Below are positions 31,586 to 39,538 of a stretch of DNA of 39,538 bases, piece after piece. A program made the translations under genes and the position numbers. The notes beneath the pieces were generated by a model that searched no databases, was not told the origin of the DNA, and saw nothing but the letters and a program-made list of their open reading frames with translations. The DNA lies in assembly GCF_000090795.2 (NCBI RefSeq), contig NW_003546248.1, positions 859,809 to 899,346 on the forward strand. The letters run 5' to 3'. Source of the DNA: Amphimedon queenslandica. Its lineage: Eukaryota > Porifera > Demospongiae > Haplosclerida > Niphatidae. Position 1 is the first letter of the stretch, and the number at the start of each line of letters is the position of its first letter.

Positions 31586-32409
31586 GCTGAACTGAATTGA
31601 ACCCTAAAATTATGTACTTTTGATCTAATTGTTCCATATTTGCCAGTAGCTGCGATAGATAGATTTATTTTTGCTGAAATTAGATCTAGAACTAGACTTT
31701 TCTATTATTTAATTGTTTATACTATTATGTATGTAGTGATTAATGATTTGACATCAATATGAATTGGTCTATCATATCAAAGCATATAACCTATCTTAGG
31801 TGTTCAAGGTAGATAGATACTATGTGCATGCACTTGGGCCAGATAAGTGGTACCTTAAAAGAAGTAAAGGAATGAGTTCTATTTTAGACCACTAGGATTT
31901 ACTGTTGTTATGTACTGAAACTGAATTTTGTGTGTCCCTTTGTCAATCCAGTGTTTTTGTTTATTGCTGCACTTGTTGTGTAAACTTTTTCAAACTTAGC
32001 TTTCACATTGCATTTACATTTGAAATTCAAAGCATAACTGCAAGCACTTTATAGTGTCAAATTTCTGCCAGTCAAAATTAATTTTTTCCTTTTCAAATTA
32101 ATATTTATTAGTAAAATTTTTGTTATTCTGCTATAATCAGCATAATATCAGGAGCAGAAGCACACAAATTTTTTACAGATTAAAATTTGGTACTATACGG
32201 TAACATAATCATGATGTGTGGCGACCTGAAAATGATTATGTTGTAACTTTGCAATAACTTCTTAATTTCAAAAGACAAACTTTCTATGTTTTTGCACTCT
32301 GAAACTTTCAGTTTCTATACACTTAATCACTTGATTAACCATATTATTTTGAAATTCTATATAAGGACTTGTTCCAGGAAAACTACTTTAGTCCGCTCGG
32401 TCGTTCAGG
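31586..32409 (+). promoter_or_regulatory. Intergenic and upstream region of cluster gene H
   Basis: No gene in 824 bp. It is collinear with 29821-30636 (same ATCATATCAAAGCATATAACC and GAAGCACACAAATTTTTTAC-type blocks). TATATAAG lies at 32358-32365, followed by CTACTTTAGTCCGCTC. Confidence 0.65.
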
Positions 32410-33374
32410 ATGGGTTTTGGTTGTGGGAGCTCTTTTTGTACTTTCTTTGTCATTTGGAGCAGTTTTGACTGCTAATGATCCTATGCCACCCAAAATACCG
32501 GAAACCTTCTCCAGTTGGGTTAGTTACTGGCAGTCTTGATTATTTATATGATAGGAATTTTTTTCCAGACCTTTGGTTTAGTTTTAGACGGTGATGGTAA
32601 TGTCATTGCAACTGAGGATGGAGGTAAATTTAATGTGTATATCATGCTGTTATATAGTTTTGACAGGTTACATGGCAAGAGACATGGTAGGAAACAGGGT
32701 ACTACTTGCTGGAAGTGTCACCACGTTAATGAGAAGTTACAGTTACTCTAACCTTGTCCTGTGTAACAAAAATTTAACATACAACACTTACTGGTAAGAT
32801 TTCTTTTGTATAATCACCTTTACAAGCAACTCCTATAGGGATGAAGATGGCAACAGGACTTGTTACATATACGAGTTTTATGGTCCTGGTTTAATGCCAA
32901 TGTGGGACTGGATTCAAAATGCTTCATACATGGGCAATGATTTTGGTGCAGACGTATGGGGAAATTTTGTAAGAATCAATGAGTTTGAATGAATATAGTT
33001 CATTTGTGTTGCAGGATGATGTCAATGAAACTATTATTATGAGTGTACCATCAAACAACCCTGTTATGCCACTGGACATTGAAAGAGATTTTTATTATTC
33101 TGGTGAAGCTATTAGATCTACCTATAGCATCTTCTCTGGTTTTGATCCAAATTATTCACCAGTTGACGATGATTTTGATATACCAACTGACTGCCAGCCA
33201 GCCAATGGAAAAAGTGACCCTCCACTTACTCACTTTCTCCCCCACTCTCTCCACAGTTTTAGATCAAAGGAAAAGATTCATCATCATATGAAGATGAACC
33301 ACATGAAGCCTTTGCACGAATATAAAAAGATTCCAAATATGCTGAGGAAAAGAATGAAAAAACTTCGTAAATGA
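32410..33374 (+). pseudogene. Cluster gene H: F/G-type copy with a frameshift in the signal peptide
   Basis: Exons 32410-32518, 32569-32623, 32667-32793, 32839-32968, 33015-33374. Exon 1 is 109 bp instead of the 108 bp of F and G: after ATGGGTTTTG there is one extra G (32419/32420), so the frame from the ATG ends at a TAA before exon 1 closes. All later exons join in frame and read like F/G: TFGLVLDGDGNVIATEDGG, DGNRTCYIYE, PMWDWIQNASYMG, GFDPNYSPVDDDFDIPTDC and the same His/Met-rich tail. No upstream in-frame ATG was seen. A start at the exon-1 internal ATG (before PPKIPETF) would lack a signal peptide. Good conservation downstream argues for a young lesion or sequence error. Confidence 0.62.
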
Positions 33375-33542
33375 GCTGAACTGAATTGAACTCAGTAGTG
33401 TTTAGTAGCTGCAGTAGATTAGTAATTTTTAAAGATAATTAAACTCTTTTTTTGCTGCAATTTTACAATAATTTTTTTTCAACTAAATCCATTAGGGGGA
33501 GGGGCTCGTTTTGTTGCATAACTGCTGCATAGCTTGCATGTA

Positions 33543-34766
33543 ATGGCAGTAGTTTTTCTTTTATTTCTTCTCGTTGTGTCTGAGGGATCTTTCTTTGATG
33601 GTCCTTTACAACCAAAGTTTTCAGAGACATACAAAGCATGGGTATGGCTCCAATTACCACTTTGTAAATAAGCTTAGCTGCTTTGCTATTATGTTTTTTA
33701 GATTTTCCAAACAATTTATGCTTACAACACGACCATTGAGGCAAACGGTAATGACATGACCAACCTGGTATCTAAAGATTTAAAAGGAACATTTTCTTTC
33801 TATAGGTTACACTGTAAGAGATCAAGCTGGAGGGAGAGAGATTCAAAATGTCACAATCAGATATGAAAATGGAACACTCCTTGATCAGTACTCCCAGCTT
33901 CACAGAATGGACATTAACACAACATTCCTGACCACCTGGTAATTCAAATCATGTAAATAGAGTTTTTTAAACGATTAATAATTTTTTGTGTTTTGCTAAC
34001 CAAAATTAGCAGTTATTATATTATAGTAATGTGTTTTTTGAAGGGACATTAAAGGTAATACGACTTGCGTGAAATCAGCTGGTTTGATGACGCCATCAAT
34101 CTGGGATTGGGTACCATTCACTAACTATACTGGACGAGATTATTTCTTTAACGTGGATGAGTGGTTTTATTTTGTGAGTACAGATAGCAAATTAATTTTT
34201 TTTACTAATTATCTTAAAAGTAGCTCAAAAATTGGGCCAAAGTCCCTGTACTATTAGTAACACGGTAGCGTTACTAAGTAGGATTCACCCCACTTCAAAA
34301 TGGCTGCCATGACTTTTGCAGCCTTGCTATACTTAGTACATGGTCCCGGGCCAAATCTTGACAAAAATGAAAAGTAGAGAATTCTCTATTTTTATAACAT
34401 TATCATATGCATGTACATGTACTTATGTTGTGTAGAAAGTTTGAGTTGATTTCAATCAAAATTGGTTTTTTTACAAATTTTAAAAAATTATAATATTTTT
34501 AGGGCAGTCGTCTCAATCGAACATATGTAGATGATCTCTCATTAAGTGTATCTATAGAAGACTCAACTATTCCACTGATAGTATATGATCATACATATGC
34601 CATTAGGAGTGTCTTTTATAGTTTTGACTCCTCGTATAAACCTGCTGATTCTGACTTCCAGCCTCCTCCTAACTGCAATGACAGCTATGGAGGCAACAAA
34701 CAAGTTTCTCCAATGCTTGAGCTGATCAAAGGCAACAAAAGGAAGCAAAGACTATTCTTTTTGTAA
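33543..34766 (+). CDS. Secreted ependymin-related-like protein, cluster gene I
   Basis: Exons 33543-33641, 33702-33747, 33806-33938, 34044-34173, 34503-34766; 223 residues with the cluster's intron phases. Signal peptide MAVVFLLFLLVVSEG, then PKFSETYKAW. Exon 2 is short (46 bp). Exon 4 has KGNTTCVKSAGLMTPSIWDW and DEWFYF; exon 5 has IYDSTIP-like IEDSTIPLIVYD, FDSSYKPADSDFQPPPNC. The tail is basic at its end (IKGNKRKQRLFFL) but lacks the His/Met cluster of F-H. The fourth intron is unusually long (329 bp) because it contains an inverted copy of the dispersed repeat. Confidence 0.7.
34400..34500 (-). repeat. Dispersed repeat copy 5, inverted
   Basis: On the minus strand: AATTTTGATTGAAATCAACT, CAAACTTTCTACACAACATA, AGTACATGTACATGCATATG. 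It is the only copy in the opposite orientation and lies in the last intron of cluster gene I. Confidence 0.75.
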
Positions 34767-35256
34767 AAATATGTGATTGAGTAATTTATTGTAAAGACAG
34801 AATTATATTTTTTTGATTTTATTATGCTAATGTTGCATTATGGAAACTGAATGTGAATGATTGTTTGTGTTAGTTGCTTTTTTTCAAATATCGCACATTG
34901 TTGTGCACACTCACAAATAATCCACATGTATCTATTGTGTTATCATGTATGATGTATGGCTTGAATAAATAGGGGAGACTCCTTGTGGTTACTTATCTGA
35001 CACTACTCCCTGACCTTAGATCTGACCTACCTGTCACCTGCTTCATCTTTCTTTTAGATCACTCACAAATAATCCAAAGTATATGTATATTAGTTTATGT
35101 ATCATGTATGGCTTGAATAAATAGGGGATACTCCTTGAGGTTACCTACTGACACTATTCCTTGACCTTATAAAGCTGACCTGACCTGTCACCTGCTTCAG
35201 TTTTCTTCTGGATCCTCTCTGACTACTCTTGCTAGACTATAGTAACTCCAAGAAGG
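34767..35256 (+). promoter_or_regulatory. Upstream region of cluster gene J
   Basis: No gene in 490 bp. It contains a tandem duplication of about 152 bp (see separate entry), so gene J has two copies of its presumed promoter block with GGCTTGAATAAATAGGGGA. Confidence 0.55.
34910..35215 (+). repeat. Two tandem copies of a ~152-bp promoter block
   Basis: CTCACAAATAATCCA occurs at 34910 and 35062. Both copies continue with TGTATGGCTTGAATAAATAG, CTCCTTG, GACACTA and CTGTCACCTGCTTCA. Copies are roughly 80% identical with small indels. The second copy ends just before gene J. Confidence 0.82.
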
Positions 35257-36211
35257 ATGCATTGCTCTTACAGCTTTCTTCTGATTTCCTCAATATTAAT
35301 GGGACTTGTGTTGGCAGACACTCCTTCACAGCCCAAAATATCAGAAACCTTTTCAACTTGGGTTAGTCTAAATTTCTTTTTGTTTTATCTTTTTGTTAAA
35401 TGTCATAGTATGTCAGTGAAGTGTTTAACATGCAAAACAGTACAATTGAATCTATCTATGAAGAACAAGGTATATAAAATATATTTACATTAAGCTATAA
35501 ATTCTCTCCAGGTTTCATTCAAAGGGACTTTCAGGGAGGTAGGATGCTGTTGAATGGAACCGTAAAATTTGGTGATGATTATTTGGTTTTCTCAACACTC
35601 ACTATATCAGATAAAGTTTATCATACATCCTGGTGAGTCATTAATTTGTCCTGAAGGTTGCATAAATGCTAAGTGCAAAAAAATAGATAAAATAAAGTTT
35701 ATTTATGTTTGAACTTTTACAGGGACTTAAGTAATTCAAGTAATGGTGCCAAAAGCTGCCGCATGGAGTCCGGTGCTCTACCCTTGCAACCAACTTGGGA
35801 TTGGGTTAATGAGACCAATTACACTGGCAATGCAGGCAACATGGACATATGGACAAGCAAGGTAATAATAGTATCAAATAAATAATGTTTTATTCTGTAT
35901 TAACATTACACCTTTCCATATAGTATCCTGATTTGAATTTTACTCAAATACTCACTGTACCAGCAAATAATCCTAACATACCCTTGGAATTTACGAGCAT
36001 TTCTTTGCCGTTTTATACTGACAAAGCTATTTACATTGGTTTTGATCCCACATACAAGCCAAACGACTCTGATTTTAAAATACCTCAGGATTGCTCACCT
36101 GATAAAGATATCTCTTCCTTTCATGATCGTTTTCTCCACAAATACATCAAAAAAGACAAAATAATGTACTTGTCCAAAATTTTGAAGAGGAAGGCGGGCT
36201 TTCGTATTTGA
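35257..36211 (+). CDS. Secreted ependymin-related-like protein with basic tail, cluster gene J
   Basis: Exons 35257-35361, 35409-35469, 35512-35632, 35723-35861, 35924-36211; 237 residues. Signal peptide MHCSYSFLLISSILMGLVLA, then PKISETFSTW. Exon 4 has KSCRMESGALPLQPTWDWV and MDIWTSK; exon 5 has LTVPANNPNIPLEF, GFDPTYKPNDSDFKIPQDC. The tail is basic and amphipathic-looking (FLHKYIKKDKIMYLSK, LKRKAGFRI). N-glycosylation sites flank the W motif (NET, NYT). Confidence 0.72.
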
Positions 36212-36415
36212 ACTGATTAATTATGACGTTGTGGTTTAGTAAATATTTTGTCATTTTAGTTAGTGATAGGAATTTTTTTGTATTCAATCATTGTAAAATT
36301 CATAGTCAAAAACAATCAGATAAGAGTAATATGAAGCTAATTAAATTCATGCACGGTCACAAATGTAATCATTCTTTCTCACATTTCAAAACTAACACAA
36401 CAGCCTTGTAGAGTC

Positions 36416-37372
36416 ATGCATCTACCGACAGCAGTACTTGTCCTCTGTGCTCTTTCTCTTTTGATCTTCACCAGTGCTAGAGGAGCACAAGTAAAGCCAC
36501 TGGCACCAAGAAGACCTAATGTCTCTGAGAGTTTTCTGACATGGGTGAGCAGTGAATGTATCATTATTGTAATTTAATCAACTGATAGATGATTGTTGAA
36601 ATTGATTATTTCATGCAAGGAGGAAAAACTTCTGGAACAGGTAGATCTAAGCTATAAGTAGGCCTAATTAGATCTGTATTATTTTGTCATTAGGTTTTTG
36701 GGCTAAGATTCTACAAGGAAAGCAGATAGTCAATGTGACTGTCAAAAATGTTGAACAAAAAGAAAAAGGAGAAATATTACAAGCAGGGCCTCTTTTTCCA
36801 GGACAAATATTATACCAGCTTCAGAGATGTGATGATAACTCTACGTATTTCAATACCGAAATGTTAGTCAAAGCACAGATACTTTTTGATAATGATAGCC
36901 CAATTTATCTATGCATGATACGAATAGGAAAAACGAAAAGGATCATGAAAGATGCCTTGTTGTCAAACAGTGCAGCATAGCTGACTTGTGGCAGTGGCTA
37001 GATAAAGCAGTCTATCAAGGGAGAAAGGAATTAGTCAACCGAGAAGTGGACGTCTGGGAAGCTGAGGTTTTAGTTTGCTAATCCTTGCATGCGTTGTACA
37101 AGCAAACACATTTTGATGATTTTTATTTTCAGATTGCACCTTTCAAGACAGCCACATTGGCGGTTCCCCCCTCTTATCCATCAAGACCAGTGCTCTATCA
37201 GGAAATGGATGTCAAGTTTGGCGTAGCACTTGGAATTCAGTTTGTTGATTTTCTGGCGATCGACCCACCCCATGAAATATTTAACATTCCAAGTATCTGC
37301 TCCAAAGCAAGGGAAAATAAGGAAAACAAAGGCAAGACTGGTGATTCTGTTTTTCAGTTTCTTTATCAATAA
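36416..37372 (+). CDS. Secreted ependymin-related-like protein, cluster gene K
   Basis: Exons 36416-36544, 36589-36640, 36694-36862, 36928-37066, 37133-37372; 242 residues. Signal peptide MHLPTAVLVLCALSLLIFTS, then RPNVSESFLTW. Exon 3 carries LYQLQRCDDNSTYFNTE. A 65-bp intron with a GTTAGT donor (36863-36927) must be removed; reading through it ends at a stop at 36978-36980. With that intron the family phases (0,1,2,0) are restored, and exon 4 reads HERCLVVKQCSIADLWQWLD, AVYQGRKE, VDVWEAE. Exon 5 ends the domain with PPHEIFNIPSICSK. It is the most divergent member, with extra Cys. The stop codon TAA is embedded in the AATAAA signal at 37368-37373, implying a very short 3' UTR. Confidence 0.7.
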
Positions 37373-37467
37373 AGAATTAGTTACGGTGTACTGCTGAACT
37401 TTTTTTTATTTGCTAAAAACATTATTTTTATAAACAAGTAGAATGCATACAATTTTAACAGTTATGT

Positions 37468-37930
37468 TTAGTCTGAAGGTTTAATGATGATAGGTTTCTG
37501 TAGGTGTTCTAGTAATTGATGCAAAGATGAAATTGCTATATCACAAGGAGGCGTCCCTGGGGTGAGCTCACTAGCTTTTGATGCATCATTAATCAACAAA
37601 GCAGTCACTAAGGATAAATTAATTATCAATAATAAACCAAAGTGCATTAAGTAGATCTACAAGATTTTAAAAAAATTAAGTTATCACTTTAATTAAAATT
37701 AAAGGTTCCATGTTAAATTCACCGAAGTTCATGAGCATGCAATTAAAAGTAATAGACTTAAAGGAAGTATCATTACTTTGCTTACTTGTTCCTGCTTTGT
37801 GTCCACTAATGACGTCAGCTTTATCATCACCAACGACCAGAATATTCTCCGCTGGTAGCTCCCAGTTTAATGCCATGTGAGAGACAGGGGCTGGATCAGG
37901 TTTGTTTGGCTGAAACTCGCGAGTAACAAC
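37468..37930 (-). CDS. HAD-superfamily hydrolase, C-terminal part only
   Basis: Two exons are visible on the minus strand: 37930-37786 and 37607-37468 (stop TAA). Together they encode about 95 residues: VVTREFQPNKPDPAPVSHMA, then ENILVVGDDKADVISGHKAG and a C-terminal ALLINDASKASEL. These are HAD motif III (Lys of NKPDP) and motif IV (G-D-D-x-x-D). The nucleophile motif I (DxD) and the cap must be encoded upstream, i.e. to the right of 37930; only an acceptor (CTTCAG) precedes the first visible exon. The next sequence rightwards is satellite, so the upstream intron probably contains it and the 5' exons are off the window. The gene is convergent with cluster gene K (95 bp between stops). Substrate unknown. 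Confidence 0.75.
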
Positions 37931-38029
37931 CTGAAGATGATCAAACATTGTGTGATGCGAATTGAATATATAATGTAGAAGCCACTTTAATAAAATACCT
38001 TGCACTAAATATAATGTAAAAATGCTCAT

Positions 38030-39538
38030 AATTCTAAAAATTTAAACCGGAATCAGCTCAAACTTTTATACTTGCATAAGGTATTAGAAAATGTCATTAA
38101 AAAATTTTTTATAATTTTATATCCATTTTTCAGAAAATACTATGGACTATAGCCCTGTGTATTTTTCAGAATTTTGACGTTTTCTTAAATGGCCGTAACT
38201 TAAAAATTGAAGTCAGAATCAGCTCAAACTTTCTACACAGCATAAGTACATCAATATGTATCAGAAAATGTAATAAAAATTGGGGGTAAATTTGGAGTCA
38301 TTTTTTGGAAAGTACCATGGACTATAGCCTTGGGTATTTTTCAAAATTTTGACGTTTTCTTAATATGGCCGTAACTTGAAAAATTGAAGTCGGAATCACC
38401 TCAAACTTTCTACACAGCATAAGTACATCAATATGTATCAGAAAATGTAATAAAAATTGGGGTTGATTTCGAAGCCATTTTTTGAAAAAAACCATGGGCT
38501 ATAGCCTTGGGTATTTTTCAGAATTTTGACGTTTTCTTAAAATGGCTGTAACTTTAAAAATTGAAGTCGGAATCACCTCAAACTTTCTACACAGCATAAG
38601 TACATCAATATGTATCAGAAAATGTAATAAAAATTGGGGGTGATTTCGGAGCCATCTTTTGAAAAAAACCATGGACTATAGCCTTGGGTATTTTTCAAAA
38701 TTTTGACGTTTTCTTAAAATGGCCGTAACTTTAAAAATTGAAGTCGGAATCACCTCAAACTTTCTACACAGCATAAGTACATCAATATGTATCAGAAAAT
38801 GTAATAAAAATTTGGGGTGATTTTGGAGCCATTTTTGAAAAAAACCGTGGACTATAGCCTTGGGTATTTTTCAGAATTTTGACGTTTTCTTAAAATGGCT
38901 ATAACTTGAAAAATTGAAGTCGGAATCACCTCAAACTTTCTACACAGCATAAGTACATCAATATGTATCAGAAAATGTAATAAAAATTTGGGGTCATTTT
39001 TTGGCCATTTTTTGGAAAAAACCATGGACTATAGCCTTGGGTATTTTTCAGAATTTTGATGTTTCTTAGAATGGCCGTAACTTAAAAAATTGAACTCGGA
39101 ATCACCTCAAACTTTCTACACAGCATAAGTACATCAATATGTATCAGAAAATATAATAAAAATTTGGGGTCATTTTTTGGCCATTTTTTGGAAAAAACCA
39201 TGGACTATAGCCTTGGGTATTTTTCCAAATTTTGGCCTTTTCTTAAAATGGCCATAACTCAAAAAATTGAAGTCGGAATTAGCTCAAACTTTCTACACAG
39301 CATAAGGACATCAATATGTATTAGAAAATTTAATAAAAATTTGGAGTCATTTTTTGGCCATTTTTTGGAAAAAACCATGGACTATAGCCTTGGGTATTTT
39401 TCAAAATGTTGGCCCTTTTATAAAATGGCCGTAACTCAAAAAATTAAAGTCGGAATTAGCTCAAACTTTCTACACAGCATAAGGACATCAATGTGTATCA
39501 GAAAATGTAATAAAAATTTGGGGTAAATTTGGAGTCAT
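38030..39538 (+). repeat. 177-bp satellite array, open at the right edge
   Basis: About 8.5 head-to-tail copies. The anchor TTCTACACAG occurs at 38231, 38408, 38585, 38762, 38938, 39114, 39291 and 39468, giving periods of 177, 177, 177, 176, 176, 177 and 177. A degenerate first copy starts near 38035. Blocks in each monomer: AAATGGCCGTAACTT, TTGAAGTCGGAATCACCTCA, the anchor, CATCAATATGTATCAG, GGAGCCATTTTTT (variable) and CCATGGACTATAGCCTTGGG. Neighbouring copies are about 90% identical. The array continues beyond the window. Confidence 0.95.

Larger units (their letters stand above)
28553..33390 (+). repeat. 1.77-kb tandem triplication (genes F, G, H with promoters)
   Basis: Start codons at 28872, 30637 and 32410 are spaced 1765 and 1773 bp. 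Each unit has an upstream block starting near AATTTGTGTGTCCC, the same TATA box, five exons and a GAGCTGAACTGAATTGAA-type 3' flank directly after the stop. F and G are the closest pair; H is more diverged in exons 2-4. Confidence 0.88.

Noticed and set aside
36223-36411. Small open frame downstream of gene J with Lys/His-rich sequence vaguely like the F-H tails
   Set aside because: It has no signal peptide or splice context and lies in the 3' flank of J; the resemblance is compositional only.
36684-36980. A 98-codon open frame in gene K ending in a stop, suggesting a truncated gene
   Set aside because: The last third lies in a 65-bp intron; splicing at 36862/36928 gives the family structure and keeps the frame.
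39164-39526. Open reading frame of 120 codons in the right-edge satellite, and similar minus-strand frames at 19877-20110 and 20114-20296
   Set aside because: Each is a translation of the 177-bp monomer (177 = 3 x 59), so frames stay open only where indels are absent; neighbouring copies carry stops and frameshifts.
38030-39538. Regular direct repeats considered as a CRISPR array
   Set aside because: Repeats are 177 bp, directly adjacent with no unique spacers, and the host genome is eukaryotic.

Overview
The window is nuclear DNA of an animal, most likely a sponge (demosponge, Amphimedon-like). This rests on densely packed, AT-rich, intron-containing genes with mostly 40-200 bp GT-AG introns and single-copy animal housekeeping orthologues; the sponge assignment is inference, because no rRNA or mitochondrial marker is present. 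All exon boundaries were read by hand from splice sites, frame continuity and remembered family sequences. In every reconstructed gene except those flagged as broken, the exon lengths keep the frame.

Left part (1-23.3 kb), housekeeping genes, often head-to-head: exportin-T (XPOT, minus, 25 exons seen, 3' end off the left edge); Rab GDP-dissociation inhibitor (GDI, plus, 14 exons); protein farnesyltransferase beta (FNTB, minus, 15 exons); a monoglyceride-lipase-like hydrolase with a minisatellite-encoded N-terminal extension (plus); a GT77-type type II membrane glycosyltransferase (plus); a 105-residue gene resembling the alternative product (isoform 2) of vertebrate POLR1D (minus); a DUSP19-like phosphatase (plus); a membrane-anchored 3-beta-HSD/NSDHL-type SDR (plus); a VWA-domain protein (plus) with a satellite inside one intron; a delta14-sterol reductase (TM7SF2/LBR type, minus); and an FMN-reductase-like gene (plus) that carries a frameshift in an A7 run.

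Right part (23.4-37.4 kb), the most unusual region: eleven tandem plus-strand genes (called A-K here) for small secreted proteins, probably divergent ependymin-related proteins. Each has five exons with the same intron phases (0,1,2,0), a signal peptide, a Ser/Thr-Glu-(Ser/Thr)-(Phe/Tyr)-type motif ending exon 1, a conserved Cys followed by a W-rich motif in exon 4, and a P-x-x-C or D-x-C end of the conserved domain in exon 5. After that Cys the tails diverge: acidic in A-D, basic and His/Met-rich in F-H, basic in I-J. A-D repeat with a period of about 1.03 kb, and F-H about 1.77 kb including their promoters. Gene C is a D/B chimera with a premature stop and gene H has a frameshift in its signal peptide, which fits birth-and-death evolution.

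The right edge holds the 3' end of a minus-strand HAD hydrolase gene and then a 177-bp satellite that runs off the window. The same satellite lies inside a VWA-gene intron, and its core is shared with single-copy dispersed repeats across the window.
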